A stretch of DNA of 64,000 nucleotides, taken from Cyanidiococcus yangmingshanensis. Taxonomy: Eukaryota > Rhodophyta > Bangiophyceae > Cyanidiales > Cyanidiaceae. The notes under the pieces are model-generated. The model worked only from the letters and a program-made list of their open reading frames with translations. It was not told the origin of the DNA and did no database searches. Below, piece by piece: positions 30,683 to 42,200 of this stretch. The stretch covers positions 310,001-374,000 of the forward strand of contig VWRR01000014.1 in NCBI GenBank assembly GCA_013995675.1, given 5' to 3'. How positions within the stretch are numbered: the first letter of the stretch is position 1; each line of letters starts with the position of its first letter. Made by a program: the position numbers and the translations under genes.

Positions 30683-32492
30683 CTGCGGACGGCAGGCAGG
30701 CAATCCCTCGCGATAGTGATTATGAGGCGTTCACAGCCCGTTTCGACGCTTCACGCAAAGCGCTTGTCGGAGAAGAAACTTTATGATTGCCAGTAAAGTG
30801 GGATGATGGTCGCGTCGGGATGCACTTTGGGGACGTTCATGACCTGTAAAGTTCAAAGGCCGATCGCTGTAAGCAGGGATATGGTCTTGTCGGTAGAGCG
30901 GTCGTAGCCTGTTACGGATGCTGTTCCTTTACGAGCAGCCTTGCCGATGGATGCATCACGTTTCACGATGGCGACGTTTTGGCGAACACCACGGGGCCAT
31001 GAATCGAGCCGCCGTCACCCTGTCCTGAGGTGAATGACAGGTAGTCGCTCTCTGTTGCGACTTGTCACGGTCGAATAGAACTCCGACCATGTGGGTCGCT
31101 ATTCCATCGGGCAAGACGCGGACAATCGTTCCATGCTCGGTTCCCAGACTCGATGGCGAGAGCCGTACCCCAGCGCTTTATCTCTGGGCATGAGCTACAG
31201 AGGCCGCACGAACGCCACGGAATCTTTGAGCGGTGTCGCTCCCAATGGATATGCTTGGAAGACGGAACATGGTAACGAAACGGGAAGTAAAGTGCCGTGG
31301 CAGCCTTGTTGGTCAGAGATGTCGATCGATACATCCGATTCCAGCACGACTTGTTCAGAGACGTTGACGAAGGATTCGGTGAATATTTGGCGATCGGGTC
31401 GAGTTCGTGCTTCGCATGGAAGACCTATTTTGTGGTAAGAATGTTTTTCAAAATTTCGTGGAACAGTCCGTTTTTTCACTGGCGTCCTGAAAAGGAGCAT
31501 CAGCAGACAGGTACATATGATGACCGAACAAGATGCTTATATGCTCCCTTCCCGCTCTTCCAGTATCAGAAGAAAAATCCCTATGAGAAAAACGTGGGAT
31601 CTCCGTCGTTCCTTGCGGAAAGAACTCGACAACGGATCCGCTCTCTCGAGCGAGTCTTCGAACACCTACGCTGAACGAGGACGAGTCAAAGCAACGACTG
31701 CCGACATTCGCTATCTATTATTTTTACGAATTTCTCTATACCTAGGGTCTATCAACAGATCGATTTTCCGAAATCCATCGATATCTTTCGCGTACCATCT
31801 ATCGAGACCAAAGAGTGCCTTGAGTATTGCAGACTGTTTTTTGGTGGCGCTTTGGGCGGTGATACCCATAAAAGTGTGCCGGTCGATAGGCCAATACCCG
31901 GAAAAGTTTTCATCGTGAACATTTTCGCTTTCGCCGCGCCGGCCGTAGGGCTGCACCCGTCTTATCAGCATCTCGACAGATAGTATGTGCCAGTATACCA
32001 TACTCGAACGCAACCGTCCGTGGACGCGCAACCTAGAACCAGAACCCAAGTCTAGAGCACGGAAACGAAGGTGTTGGGAGATACTGTTCGTCGTGGTACG
32101 ATGGAACCTCTGCGAGAGCCTAGCGCTCGTTCCTCGTGTCTCATGCACATGTTCACGGCAACGTGTTGGGGATACAAGTAGCTTCGATAACCTATCTCGC
32201 TAATGATTCGCTGAATACCCAAACTCGTGCAATGACAAACATAGAAATAGATTTGGATGGTATCGAGGCCTCCGAATCGTCTCGTCGCATGGCTGTCGTT
32301 CGCGCGCACATCGCGCGACATCGATGGGGTGGATCGAAATCATCCGTTCGTGAAGCCACCACTGGTGGTGACCCGTTTTCTCTTACAACGTTCGCTCTGA
32401 GACGCCCATTCCGTGATCCGTTCGGATAGTTTGGGGCTGAGAACACTATCTCTAGCTTGTTGGGGGTTTATCCAAACCGTTGTGGCACGCTC
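30683..32492. other. Intergenic, 1.8 kb, nothing firm
   Basis: This is the 3' flank of Tab2 and promoter of the Sec14 gene. Frames of 90-145 codons occur on both strands. The longest minus frame (31711-32148) has no ATG near its start and no recognisable motif. Sequence around 31.4-31.9 kb is more A/T-rich than its surroundings. No tRNA or repeat was recognised. Confidence 0.45.
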
Positions 32493-33518
32493 ATGACTCA
32501 GATTTCGGAGGGCTCGTTCGACGCTGATCACCTCGTCCAGTCGTCTGTGCCACTGCATCGCCCGACCAGTAGTGAGTGGAATCAGGTACAGCTCCTCAGA
32601 GAGCGTCTCGAAAAGGAGAATCTTTTGAACGATCCCATTATTCAACGATGGGCAACTGATCGTTGTTTGCGACGATACTTGCGAGCTAGAAATCACAACC
32701 TCGAACGAGCGTTTGAAATGATTCGCCGCTCCATTCAGTGGCGTTTGGAGTTCCATCCCGAGCAGCGTTTCTGCCGAGCTTGTAAGCAGAACCCTCGATC
32801 GCATACTTTCCGTCGAGTTGGTCGGACGCTAACCGGCCAGCCGGTCATGTTCTCAACCTTCGTCGGCGTCGAGAACTACGTCCCTGCCGACAACATTGAT
32901 CATTTAACGGCTGATATCGAACGCGCAGTCGGTGTTCACGCTCGTTGGCCGGACCAAGACCCGTTTCCGGAGACTTATGTATGGGTGCTGGACTTTGCTG
33001 GATTTCATCCCCGTCATCTGAGCCCGGGAGTTGGGCGAGCGAGTCTGGCGCTCTTTAGTGACCAGTACCCAGAACGATTGCAGCTTGCGATCATCCACGA
33101 TGCTCCGATTATTTTCCGAGGATTGTGGTTGGCTTTGAAACCGTTTATTGATCGACAGACATGCAAGAAAATCGTGTTTGTTCGTCGTATGCATGCAGAC
33201 AAGTTGTTCGCACGGATCTTTCCGACTGAACTGTGTCAGTGGCTTGCCAAAGAGCTGGCAGAAGTTCGCGACAAGCAGCTTGCTCGGGAGAAGCAATGGT
33301 GGAACGAATGGTGTCCCGCCTGGGACGATGACAAGAAATCATTGGCGGAACTGTTTCCCGGCCTGGGTGGATCAGTAAATGAGCATATGGATGCTTCGAC
33401 AAAGCACGGCAAGTGGGTATCGCTGAATTGGCCTCTTGACGCTCCCGAGACGATGATGAATCGTGAAGACACCTTTTATGATGCTGTCGATAGCAATGGT
33501 CTAGCGTCTCCCTCTTGA
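32493..33518 (+). CDS. Sec14/CRAL-TRIO lipid-binding protein
   Basis: A TTG-initiated extension to 32457 is open, but the ATG at 32493 gives 341 residues. CRAL-TRIO-N helices lie at about 40-95 (DRCLRRYLRARNHNLERAFE, then MIRRSIQWRLEFHPE). The lipid-binding domain runs from about 110 to 270 (VWVLDFAGFHPRHLSPGVGR, YPERLQLAIIHDAPIIFRGL, WLALKPFIDRQTCKKIVF, FPTELCQWLAKELAEV). ALFSDQYPERL...APIIFRGLW is the typical gate/floor region of Sec14 homologues. No GOLD, Nodulin or membrane domain follows, so it is a single-domain cytosolic phosphatidylinositol-transfer-like protein. The ligand is not deducible. Confidence 0.93.
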   Translation: MTQISEGSFDADHLVQSSVPLHRPTSSEWNQVQLLRERLEKENLLNDPIIQRWATDRCLRRYLRARNHNLERAFEMIRRSIQWRLEFHPEQRFCRACKQNPRSHTFRRVGRTLTGQPVMFSTFVGVENYVPADNIDHLTADIERAVGVHARWPDQDPFPETYVWVLDFAGFHPRHLSPGVGRASLALFSDQYPERLQLAIIHDAPIIFRGLWLALKPFIDRQTCKKIVFVRRMHADKLFARIFPTELCQWLAKELAEVRDKQLAREKQWWNEWCPAWDDDKKSLAELFPGLGGSVNEHMDASTKHGKWVSLNWPLDAPETMMNREDTFYDAVDSNGLASPS

Positions 33519-34661
33519 CTGTAATGAACGGTCGAAGTGCTCGTTCTGGGCGCGGAAAGATTCGCCTATGGCGCCCTGCTCGCCTGCGTCTGTTCGATGG
33601 AGGGTGCGTCAGATTCTGTTCATTCTGAAAGCATGCAGAAAGCTCGAACGCATAGAAGATCGCGGAGGCGTCCTTGAATCCGGATGCCTCGTCTTTCAGA
33701 GTCTTGTTGAAGCCAGCGCTGTAGCGCGATCTACAGTGCGATAGGCGCTACGGTCGCACTGAACCATGGTATTCGACGATTCCGTTCCCCAGGATGACCA
33801 TATTTATAGACCTTTGCGAGAAGCATGCAACAATGTGTCAAGATTTTCCGCAATCCTCGTGCAAATTCATTTAGTATGAGATGGTGATTGGTGTCAGTGC
33901 TCGCCAACGCAGCACTTGGTACGCCTTGTTATAAGAGTCGGATTAGTCGTGCCTGATCAAAGGAGGCGAGCACTGCAGCCAGATTCGTGAGCGAACGTCC
34001 AGCTGTTGTGGCACGCTCCGTGTACGACGCCATCATGAGCACAGAGCAGGTCGGGCTCGTCTAAAAAGCTTTAGTCTCTGGTCGAGAGCGAGCGTGCAGC
34101 AACGCTGAGCTCATGGGGAGCCCTTTGCATCTCATGACGTACAAATCCGTCTGGACAAGCTCGCGGCCTCAAGGAAACCGTTCAAACCGCAATGGGGATA
34201 TTTTGTGGGTTATTTCGCCTCTGTGTATCAATCATGACGCCCAGTGCAGATAAGCTCCAAGTCGCCCTAGGCCTACAATCGTCCAGCCAGAGCGGTACAG
34301 CTGTTTTCGCCAGAGCGCCGTCTCGACGAAGCCATTGGTTTCCAGGGCGCAGCACTCAGCAACGCCTTCTGGCACAACGTTCCGGCCTTGGGTTTGCCCC
34401 AATCCGAAAGACGTACACATGACGGCGTAACAAAGGATAGCATTGGTGCGAGGCCTCCATTCACCAGAGGTCGACCATTGGCCGCGATAACGACGCATCG
34501 ATTTGAGTTCTTTCTTGATTTCACAGTCGTTTACCTGCAAGCCTCAAGTTGGTTACAGAATGTGGAAGCGGCCTCCAGGTCATCTGCGAGATATCAGCCA
34601 CTCGGAATCATCCGGTGCGCCGAGTCGGTACCTAATCCTCAGCTGTAAAATGCAATCCTAT
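33519..34661. other. Convergent intergenic region, 1.1 kb
   Basis: This lies between the stops of the Sec14 gene (+) and the HIT gene (-). Short frames only; no motif, RNA gene or repeat recognised. Confidence 0.5.
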
Positions 34662-35306
34662 CTAATTGGCACTACCGTGCGCGAGCTTCTGTTTGAGGGC
34701 TCGCACCAGCGGCTCCGCGCTCTCTGGATCAAGCCGAGGTCCGCCACCAGGGTGCCGAATCAAACCATCGCCAGGCTTGCGCGGAATGATGTGGATGTGC
34801 ACGTGTGGCACAACCTGGCCTGCCTCCCGTCCATTGTTCACAAGGAGGTTGTATGACACAGCACCCGCTACAGATTTCACGGCCTTCCCTAGGTCGGGAA
34901 CACGAGCAAACAGCGCTGCAACTTGATCCGGTGACATGGTATCGATGAGTTCGTGATGTGCTCGCGGTACGAGCAAAGTATGACCTGCTGTGGCTGGAAA
35001 CAAGTCTAGAAAAGCGACACAAGTCTCGTCCGAGTATATATTGTAGCTTGGCAACTCACCGCGAATTATTTTACAGAAAATGCATTCAGGATGTCCTTCT
35101 CTGGTGGTCATTCTGGCAGTTGATCGAGCGTGCATCAATCGCACAATACGCTTGTACTGCGAACCGGGTACGCACGTCCGCGCTCTTTTCTCCGAGACGC
35201 ACACGCCACGGCGGTTCGCAAACGATGCCAGTAGTGACGTAAACGCCAGCGGTGTGCGGATCGTGAAGCCTTTACGACGAATAGGGCTCCAAATACCGAC
35301 GTGCAT
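34662..35306 (-). CDS. HIT-family nucleotide hydrolase (Hint/HNT1-like)
   Basis: The protein has 214 residues from the ATG at 35306. The HIT core starts at CIFCKIIRGELPSYNIYSD with the usual Cys pair. LDLFPATAGHTLLVPRAHHE follows, then YNLLVNNGREAGQVVPHV and the catalytic triad motif HVHIHIIPR. Hint enzymes cleave adenosine phosphoramidates and acyl-AMPs through a histidine-AMP intermediate. The first 65 residues are Arg-rich and lack acids at the start (WSPIRRKGFTIRTPLAFTSL), suggesting a mitochondrial or plastid presequence. An internal ATG at 35111 would give a cytosolic 149-residue form of normal Hint length. Which start is used cannot be settled here; dual targeting by alternative starts is possible. 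Confidence 0.92.
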   Translation of the reverse strand: MHVGIWSPIRRKGFTIRTPLAFTSLLASFANRRGVCVSEKRARTCVPGSQYKRIVRLMHARSTARMTTREGHPECIFCKIIRGELPSYNIYSDETCVAFLDLFPATAGHTLLVPRAHHELIDTMSPDQVAALFARVPDLGKAVKSVAGAVSYNLLVNNGREAGQVVPHVHIHIIPRKPGDGLIRHPGGGPRLDPESAEPLVRALKQKLAHGSAN

Positions 35307-36152
35307 TCAAGCACGTAGACAGCGAGGAGCCACTTGGACGAGTCTCGTTGGTACTGCTGAGAAACGCGTGCCCCGCATCCACATTCGTGGGTACTCAGCG
35401 CGCCTACGCATGATGCCGTCCAGGTGAAGATCCCATCTCTGGAAATGAATGAATAAAACGCGACAATACAGCCTCGCGAGTCGCGCTCGTCGGGTCAGAT
35501 GCGAGACCGCGCTGCCACTAGACCTTATTGTACAGAAATCAACCATCAAGTATCAATCTGGCCGTTGGCCAGCGGAGCTCGTGCCGATCTGGCCGAACAT
35601 GCGTGCGCGCTCCAGCGATGCGTCGGCAAGCACACGCGAGGCACAGATTCCAGCAGCGAGCTTTCCGGCGGGAAATTGGAAACCTAGTTCGATGAGGCGA
35701 TACCCATCGTCTGTTTTGAAACCAAATGGTGACGCTCGCCGCGCTCACCTACGATTGACGGCTTGAGTCCGATGATTCGTATCGTGATCTGAAGCAATGC
35801 AGGGTCTCTCGAGCGACGAAACATCGGCGATCATCCCATCGCGTAAACCAGCCTGCAGCGAACCATCACGTCACGGAACGCGGACATGCCACGGATCGAA
35901 CTGTCTACAGAATGCCGGATCGAAGGTCGCTACGGGACACGTCGGCGGCGTCAGCCATGTCCCCGTCGGCACGCGTGCGACCGCGTGCAATCGCAGCGAG
36001 CGTGCAATCGCTACGCACGGAAACGTGTACTGTGAAAGCCGATACCTATAGCAACGCAACGAGGACTATACCGGGTTATTTTTCCGTCAATATTTGGATT
36101 TTTGCCTGGGGACGGCTGGTTTTCCGTTGCTGTGCTGTTGGATTGTTTGCCG
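35307..36152. promoter_or_regulatory. Divergent intergenic region between HIT and C2H2 genes
   Basis: Starts lie 846 bp apart and diverge. Short overlapping frames only; no defined element recognised. Confidence 0.4.
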
Positions 36153-38051
36153 ATGGAACGAGAACGTGGTGACGAGGCCACTGAGGCGCACGGAACAGGT
36201 GCAACGCCGTCTTCGTGGGAACCAATGGCCTTCTTACTGGGTTCAAGTCCACCGGCGCACTTTGATGCGTTGCCTTCATTGAATCTATGCTTATCGCCAC
36301 AGGGATTGAAGAGCGGAACGGAGCCTGAGCTTGGAAAATCAGAGTGCTTGCCGGCGGCCTCGAGGGCCTCTGCGGTTGCGGAACTCGAGACAGCCGAACA
36401 GTGTGCTCGCCCTAGTCGAGACGAGTCTTGCGAGGACAATCTGTCCATGTCGAGTAGTTCCACGAGCTTTGCAACAAATGCACATACCGGAACGCTGGGC
36501 GGTGCTGCGGAACAGTCTGAACACCAGGTGCAAACAGGGAACTCGAGCGGGAAACGATTTATCTGTCAACGTTGCTCGCGGGATTTCTCAACCATGTCGC
36601 ATCTACGACGACATGCGCGCGATGTCCATCAGAACATGAGAAAATTTGCATGCAACCTTTGTGGTACGGCATTCAAGAGACGACAACATCTTGAGTCGCA
36701 CCATGCGACGTTCCATTGCAAGGGTTCGCTCAGTAGCGCACCGGAAGGGGACCCGGTACTGGGCTTGGTCAATCCTATGCCGATTCGATACGGGACGTCT
36801 TGGGAGTGTTCGCGTTCGTCTCGCGCTGGAGATGACCCCAGCGGTCCTTGTCGAATCGATTTGGACAAGTCGCTTCCTCCGCTCAACCCGATTGACGACG
36901 TCTCCCGTCGGATGGCATGGACATCCATGCGACCTGAGCACGCTGGTGGCACCCAGGAGAAACGTGAACGAGGTCAAAGCTGTGGATCAACGCGCCGTTC
37001 ACGGAGAACGAATGACAGCCCTGAGGTGTCGTCTGTGGAGTACTTGCCGCCCGTCGATTGGCTCAGCGAGCCGAGGTCGACGCCGCGAGCGTCCAGCACG
37101 GGATCCATGGCAGCGAGTTCAGCACTCGCAACTGAAGATACGTCGAGAATGCTCCCAACGGATGCCGATAGGCAAGACGAGATCCCCACAAGTATCGGTG
37201 GGGATCGCATGAGCTTTTTCACGAACCATTCGAACGAGCGTATGTCTCCCTCAGGTTGGGCGCAAGCATGGTTTGGCCATAGCGACATCCCCGAGAGAGC
37301 GCGTAGTCAATCGGATCCGATTCCAACGCCGCCAAGCAGCCAGATATTGACGTCGTTGTCGTCACACGAGACTGAACATGTCAACGCGTTGACCTCGGTT
37401 CCATTACCCAAGCCGATGAGTGGTGAGGAGTCACCAGATCCGGAGATGATGCGCATCCTAGATGCGTACACGAGAAACGTTTGTTTTGCCAAACTGTTCG
37501 AGGACAATGCGATACCAAAGCTTGATACAGACCCAAGAAAGGATTCTTTGCGTTGTGAAGTGATCCAGGAAAATCCGTTGGATTGTGCACCCGTCCCTGA
37601 TGAACTCCATGAATTGGTTGCGCACTATGCTCGACGCAGTCCAATTCCAGAGAATACCGGGGATATAGGGCATGCGTCATTGCCGTCATCGTCAGCGCAG
37701 GTGGATGCCATTCAGAGACGGGAACCGTCGCATCGCTCGCTCTATGACCAATCCGTACCTCAGACGCAAGCGGTGATGGCGCCCGTGCCGCTACCCACCA
37801 ATCTCTATACATACATTCCGATGGTAGCGGAGACAGATGCGCGTTCTTGGCATGGTCAGCCGATGACATGGCACGAAAGAGGGGCGTCAATCTCCGCGAA
37901 GAGAGCGTGCGAAACCACGTTGCCTTCTCCTAGCACAGGCACTGGAGGAGCAAACACTCCTTTGGAGACTACGAGCGTCGCGCAAAGCAATCACGAGAAA
38001 GAGAAGGATGAACCCCAGAACAGAGGCGCATTTCGTTGGGGTGTACTGTAG
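36153..38051 (+). CDS. C2H2 zinc-finger protein, two fingers, probable transcription factor
   Basis: The first ATG after an in-frame TTG (36102) is at 36153, giving 632 residues. Two adjacent C2H2 fingers lie at about residues 130-180: FICQRCSRDFSTMSHLRRHA (C-x2-C-x12-H-x4-H) and FACNLCGTAFKRRQHLESHH (C-x2-C-x12-H-x4-H). They are joined by a 5-7 residue linker as in DNA-binding tandem fingers such as yeast Msn2 or Com2. The rest is disordered, Ser/Pro/Glu-rich, and could hold activation or regulatory segments. The tail ends WGVL with no known domain. A nuclear DNA-binding role is inferred from the fingers only. The intact frame over 1.9 kb of low-complexity protein supports a real gene. Confidence 0.85.
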   Translation: MERERGDEATEAHGTGATPSSWEPMAFLLGSSPPAHFDALPSLNLCLSPQGLKSGTEPELGKSECLPAASRASAVAELETAEQCARPSRDESCEDNLSMSSSSTSFATNAHTGTLGGAAEQSEHQVQTGNSSGKRFICQRCSRDFSTMSHLRRHARDVHQNMRKFACNLCGTAFKRRQHLESHHATFHCKGSLSSAPEGDPVLGLVNPMPIRYGTSWECSRSSRAGDDPSGPCRIDLDKSLPPLNPIDDVSRRMAWTSMRPEHAGGTQEKRERGQSCGSTRRSRRTNDSPEVSSVEYLPPVDWLSEPRSTPRASSTGSMAASSALATEDTSRMLPTDADRQDEIPTSIGGDRMSFFTNHSNERMSPSGWAQAWFGHSDIPERARSQSDPIPTPPSSQILTSLSSHETEHVNALTSVPLPKPMSGEESPDPEMMRILDAYTRNVCFAKLFEDNAIPKLDTDPRKDSLRCEVIQENPLDCAPVPDELHELVAHYARRSPIPENTGDIGHASLPSSSAQVDAIQRREPSHRSLYDQSVPQTQAVMAPVPLPTNLYTYIPMVAETDARSWHGQPMTWHERGASISAKRACETTLPSPSTGTGGANTPLETTSVAQSNHEKEKDEPQNRGAFRWGVL

Positions 38052-39223
38052 TTTGGCTGAACGTTCCCTGGCAAAAGACGCATGATCGCGGACGTTTGCG
38101 GCATATCCTCGATCAACGTCGTTGATTGGCTCTATGCATGGACGACTCGAGCGATGCGTTAATCATTCCGTTTCATAAAAGTTCTATCCGCTGCGAGGAA
38201 GCATTCATAGACAGAAACGCAAACAAAATGGTAACGATCGCTGTACGTGTATTTGAGTGGTCTGATTCGACTCCCGCATCGAAATGGATTGCATGCGAGA
38301 AGATACCTCTGAAAATCGTCACGGGGGCGTTCAACCCAGTGAAGCCAAAACGGAATGATGAACACTAGCATGAGTCTGCGACGTGTAAAGAATGAATTTC
38401 TGAAACGCATGATAGACAAAAATGCGATGGACACTTCTGGAGGAATGTGATGTCCATACCTTCATGACGATGCACGAGTGATGGACACGTATGATGTCTT
38501 GGGGAGCATGGATTGCTGTCCTCGCGATCACTCGCATTCTGGATAAACCTCAACTGGTATGTTCATGGAACGAGCATACTCGGCACGTGAGCGCATGAAC
38601 TGCTTGTTAAGGTAACGACGAAACAACACATAGATTCTTTCTCATCTTCTGGAGGAGCAGAAACTCGATCTCTGAGGGTGTCGTCCAGGAGAGAGCGTCT
38701 GTGACCTGCATTCTGCGACCGGCGTCGGTGTGCCCGATCTCCTCGCAGTTCGTTCCTCGTCCTTCAATCTCCTGAATAGTTTTTTTGAACGAATTCTATG
38801 GATGCAGTTTATTCATCCGTTGGTTTCGATAGGCATCGGCTCACACATGAGGGCATCGTCGTGCTCAAGCGCTAAACGTCTCGGTCCACACTGCGCATCA
38901 TTCTCCTTCCAAAGTACCTGTATCCTTCAATCATTTGGCGCCCACCAACGATTCGATAACAGAGTATACTGGACCACTTTTGGTGCCAAATCAGCTCGAC
39001 AGACAAAATGCATGGTTTCCGAAACCGCTATCAAACAGGCCGCGACCAGTACCGACGCAACTTTATCGACAACACCGCATGCCCGCAAAACGGCCCGATC
39101 AAACACAGCTTGATGCCCGTGCCTCCGTGCTGCCCGGGCCGAGTTTTTTTCCGATTCCTTGATAAAGAGTGGGCCGGTATAGGTTTCGTATTTCGGGGTT
39201 TGAACGGATCGGTTTCGACGATC
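38052..39223. other. Intergenic upstream of GCN1
   Basis: No confident gene. The GCN1 frame stays open upstream to an ATG at 39008, so the last 216 bp could be coding if that start is used. The rest shows short frames only. Confidence 0.45.
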
Positions 39224-42200
39224 ATGGCAGCGGCACCGGCAACAAGGATCGCAGAGGAACTTAACGGCTGGCTCGAGCTTCAGTTATTGCCTTCAAGCAA
39301 AGATTGCGGCAAAGATGACGGTGATCGAGCGGCGGCTGTGCTGCGTCACGTTTGTGATGAGCTGGACCGATTTCACGGTCGTCGGTGTCGAGTTGCCCAA
39401 GTGAAGTGGTTACACGCTGCTGTGCTCCGTCAGCTGCAAGCGAAAAACTGGTTACGACTGGATAGCGGGCAACAGGCTGCACTGCTGAAGGCGCTCGTCG
39501 AAGCGCGACCTCACTTGTCGAGCGGCGATGCACTCGTTGAAGTGTCGTTGCTTTTGACACGAGCGCTGCTGGGCCCGACCTCGTCTGATCATTGTGACTT
39601 TGAGACTTGAAAGCGCTCGCGAATGGATAAGTTCAGTGCTTGCCCCAGTGGCGAATGGCATCTTCACAGAGCTCTTCAGCCTCAAGTTTGATCGACGAGG
39701 CTGGCGACGATGGAGTCATTTGCTCCAGCAAAGCGTCTGGTGGCTTAGTCATGTCCCTACCAGCGCTGGGTCCTGACACCTGGCAAACCCTGGGCCAAAC
39801 AGTATCGCGGTCTTTGATGCGTACTCCAGCCCAGTCCTGGTGTGCGCTCATGCTGTTGCTTCAAAGTATGGAATGTGCACCATTGAATCGGAAACATGGA
39901 ACTGAACATTCAGAGGACCGACTTGTTGCATGGAACGCTGTAATGAGTGAATTGTTGGAGAAGCACATACTCGGGGTACTTCCACGAGCGTTTCAAAGCG
40001 AGTCGATTGCCGTACAACGTGCTGCTGTCCGAATCGTTCGTTGCGCTCTGCAATTCTTGGCGAATAGCACACCTGCTGTATCATGCAAACGAAAGAAATG
40101 GCATGCGGTATTCTTGGAGCGACTGAAAAGCACTCATGGTGCGCATGCCCAAAGCGTCATTTGTGCCTTAAGATTACTGGTTCGGGTAGAGGCACAAACG
40201 GTCGATCTGACCACTCAGACGCTCTTGATCAAGGAGACAATCGAAACGCTCCTTGAGTGGCTCTTGTCAGAGACAGATCGGAAAATTCGTGTCACTGCAG
40301 TTCGATGTCTGGCCTCGTATGTGATTTTTGGCGCTCCACGGAGCGCCATCGACGAATCGCTCCGGCGAAAGCTTCATCACGCACGGAATGAGGCTGCAGA
40401 ACTCATTCGTCAGATAGAGAGCGCCCACGCCACACTGTCATTACCGTGGCTTGCTGCAGAGCTGCTGGCATGGACCAGCGTGGACGCAGCGATACTGTCT
40501 CAGCACGCTGTGCCTAGCCCTGCGGCGGCGGCGGCTCCTGATAGGAACGTCGAAACAGAGCCAGCGCCTAGCATCATCCAAGAGACGATCACAAAATGGC
40601 GCCTGATTGCGCAGTGGTGTCAACAGAAACAGCCTGCTTTGGCTCTATGTGCTCATGCGCTCTCCATCGCGACAGAAAGAAGCCAATCTTCACGAGATGC
40701 CCAGGAGACACCGAGCGCGGCGCCGCACCGTACCCAGGGACTGCCACTGGATCAGACCATCGCGTGGATGCGTCAGGCGCGTCGATCGCTGCGCATGGAC
40801 AGCACCCCGTCGGCCATCAGTCGTGGCCAGGATGGAGTCCTGGCGCTGGTGACGTGTCCACTCGACGCCTGCGATGCCGATGACGTGTCCCATGCATGCA
40901 TCAACGCGGCATGCGTGCTGTACCGTTGGTGCGTGCGACACGCATCGACGACTGCAGGACGTCATGCAGTGTGCAGAAGCTTGGTTGGCGTTCTCTACGC
41001 TGGACTTGGAATGTTTTATCGAGGAGAGAAAAAAGTCAGTTCAAGAGGCGCTAGCGCTACCTCGTGATGACGATCGTAGAGAGCGGTGGCGAAGCGTTCA
41101 GTTACTTGCGAAGAATGCGCGGCAGCAACTGCAAGCGACTGACTCGCCATCTGCGGTGGATGACCTTTGGCTAGTGATGCGAACGACGGTGCTTCCAGGT
41201 ATTCTTGAGCAACTTGAACAAGTTTCTCGCTCGGTGCCTCGTTATGCGGATGGGGTTGATGGATCAGGTTCGTTCGCTCGGCCTGTTGCAACGACCTCTC
41301 GGCACTGGTTGAGGCGTCTCCGTCGATATGTCGAGGCGTTGATTGCATCGATGCCGCTCGCTACTGCGTCATTATCGACTTGGGCGAATGCAGCGTTGCT
41401 GTGTGTGCATCCACTGGGGTCCGAGCGAGCAGTTCGTCGGTTTCGTGCGGCGCTGCGCCTGCATGCGCCGGGTCACTCGCTGGTCGACTTGATCGCGGAG
41501 ATGCTTGCAATCGTTGATTCGGTGGACTCGAAATCCACGACTCGAGTCGCGTTGCACGTCGATGCCGTGGCGCTACTCCGAAAGGCCGTTGTGACCTGGG
41601 CCCGCATCTGGCCCGAAGACAAACGGAATCACCGGTCATGCGTTAGAGAGCTTATCGGAAACCGTGTTTTTAAGGCTTATTTTACCGGTTCTCGGAGGAA
41701 ATCTGGCGAACAGATTGGACTCGAGATGACCTTCAACTGGTCCGCGAATTGGAAGTGCCAGAGGCACCGACGGCTCCGTCCGAGCCAACACGGAGCTCCC
41801 AGAAGGAGCGCGCGTTATCGGAGATAGCCTTGAATAGTCGAAGCCGGCAAATGCAGCAAGCCGAGCGCGATCGCTATCAGGCAGCACGACGACTCTATGA
41901 GGAGCAACTGCTGGTGTACCAGGGGCGGAAAGCTCGATACGAATTGCTGAAAGGGCAACAACATCGTTTGCATCTCGCGTTGGCAGGTATCTGGGCAGGA
42001 TGGTGTGAACGGTTGGCTTCCGCCCAACTGGACACCGCCAATCGATCTTTGTGTGGCCTCTTGCTCGGTTCCATGGAAGCAGTACATCGGCTAGCCGAAC
42101 ATATGCGTTGGCTGCGTGGCCGGGAGATCTGGAGGGCGTTACTGAAGCTCGCCCAAACGATGACCGTTGCATCGGCCGACGCTGCGGATGAGCTTGATTC

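Noticed and set aside
31711-32148. 145-codon minus-strand ORF between Tab2 and Sec14
   Set aside because: No ATG at the start and no motif; partly low-complexity, so not supported as a gene.
40600-40883. Overlapping plus-strand frames inside GCN1
   Set aside because: They are out-of-frame shadows of the HEAT-repeat reading and carry no independent motif.
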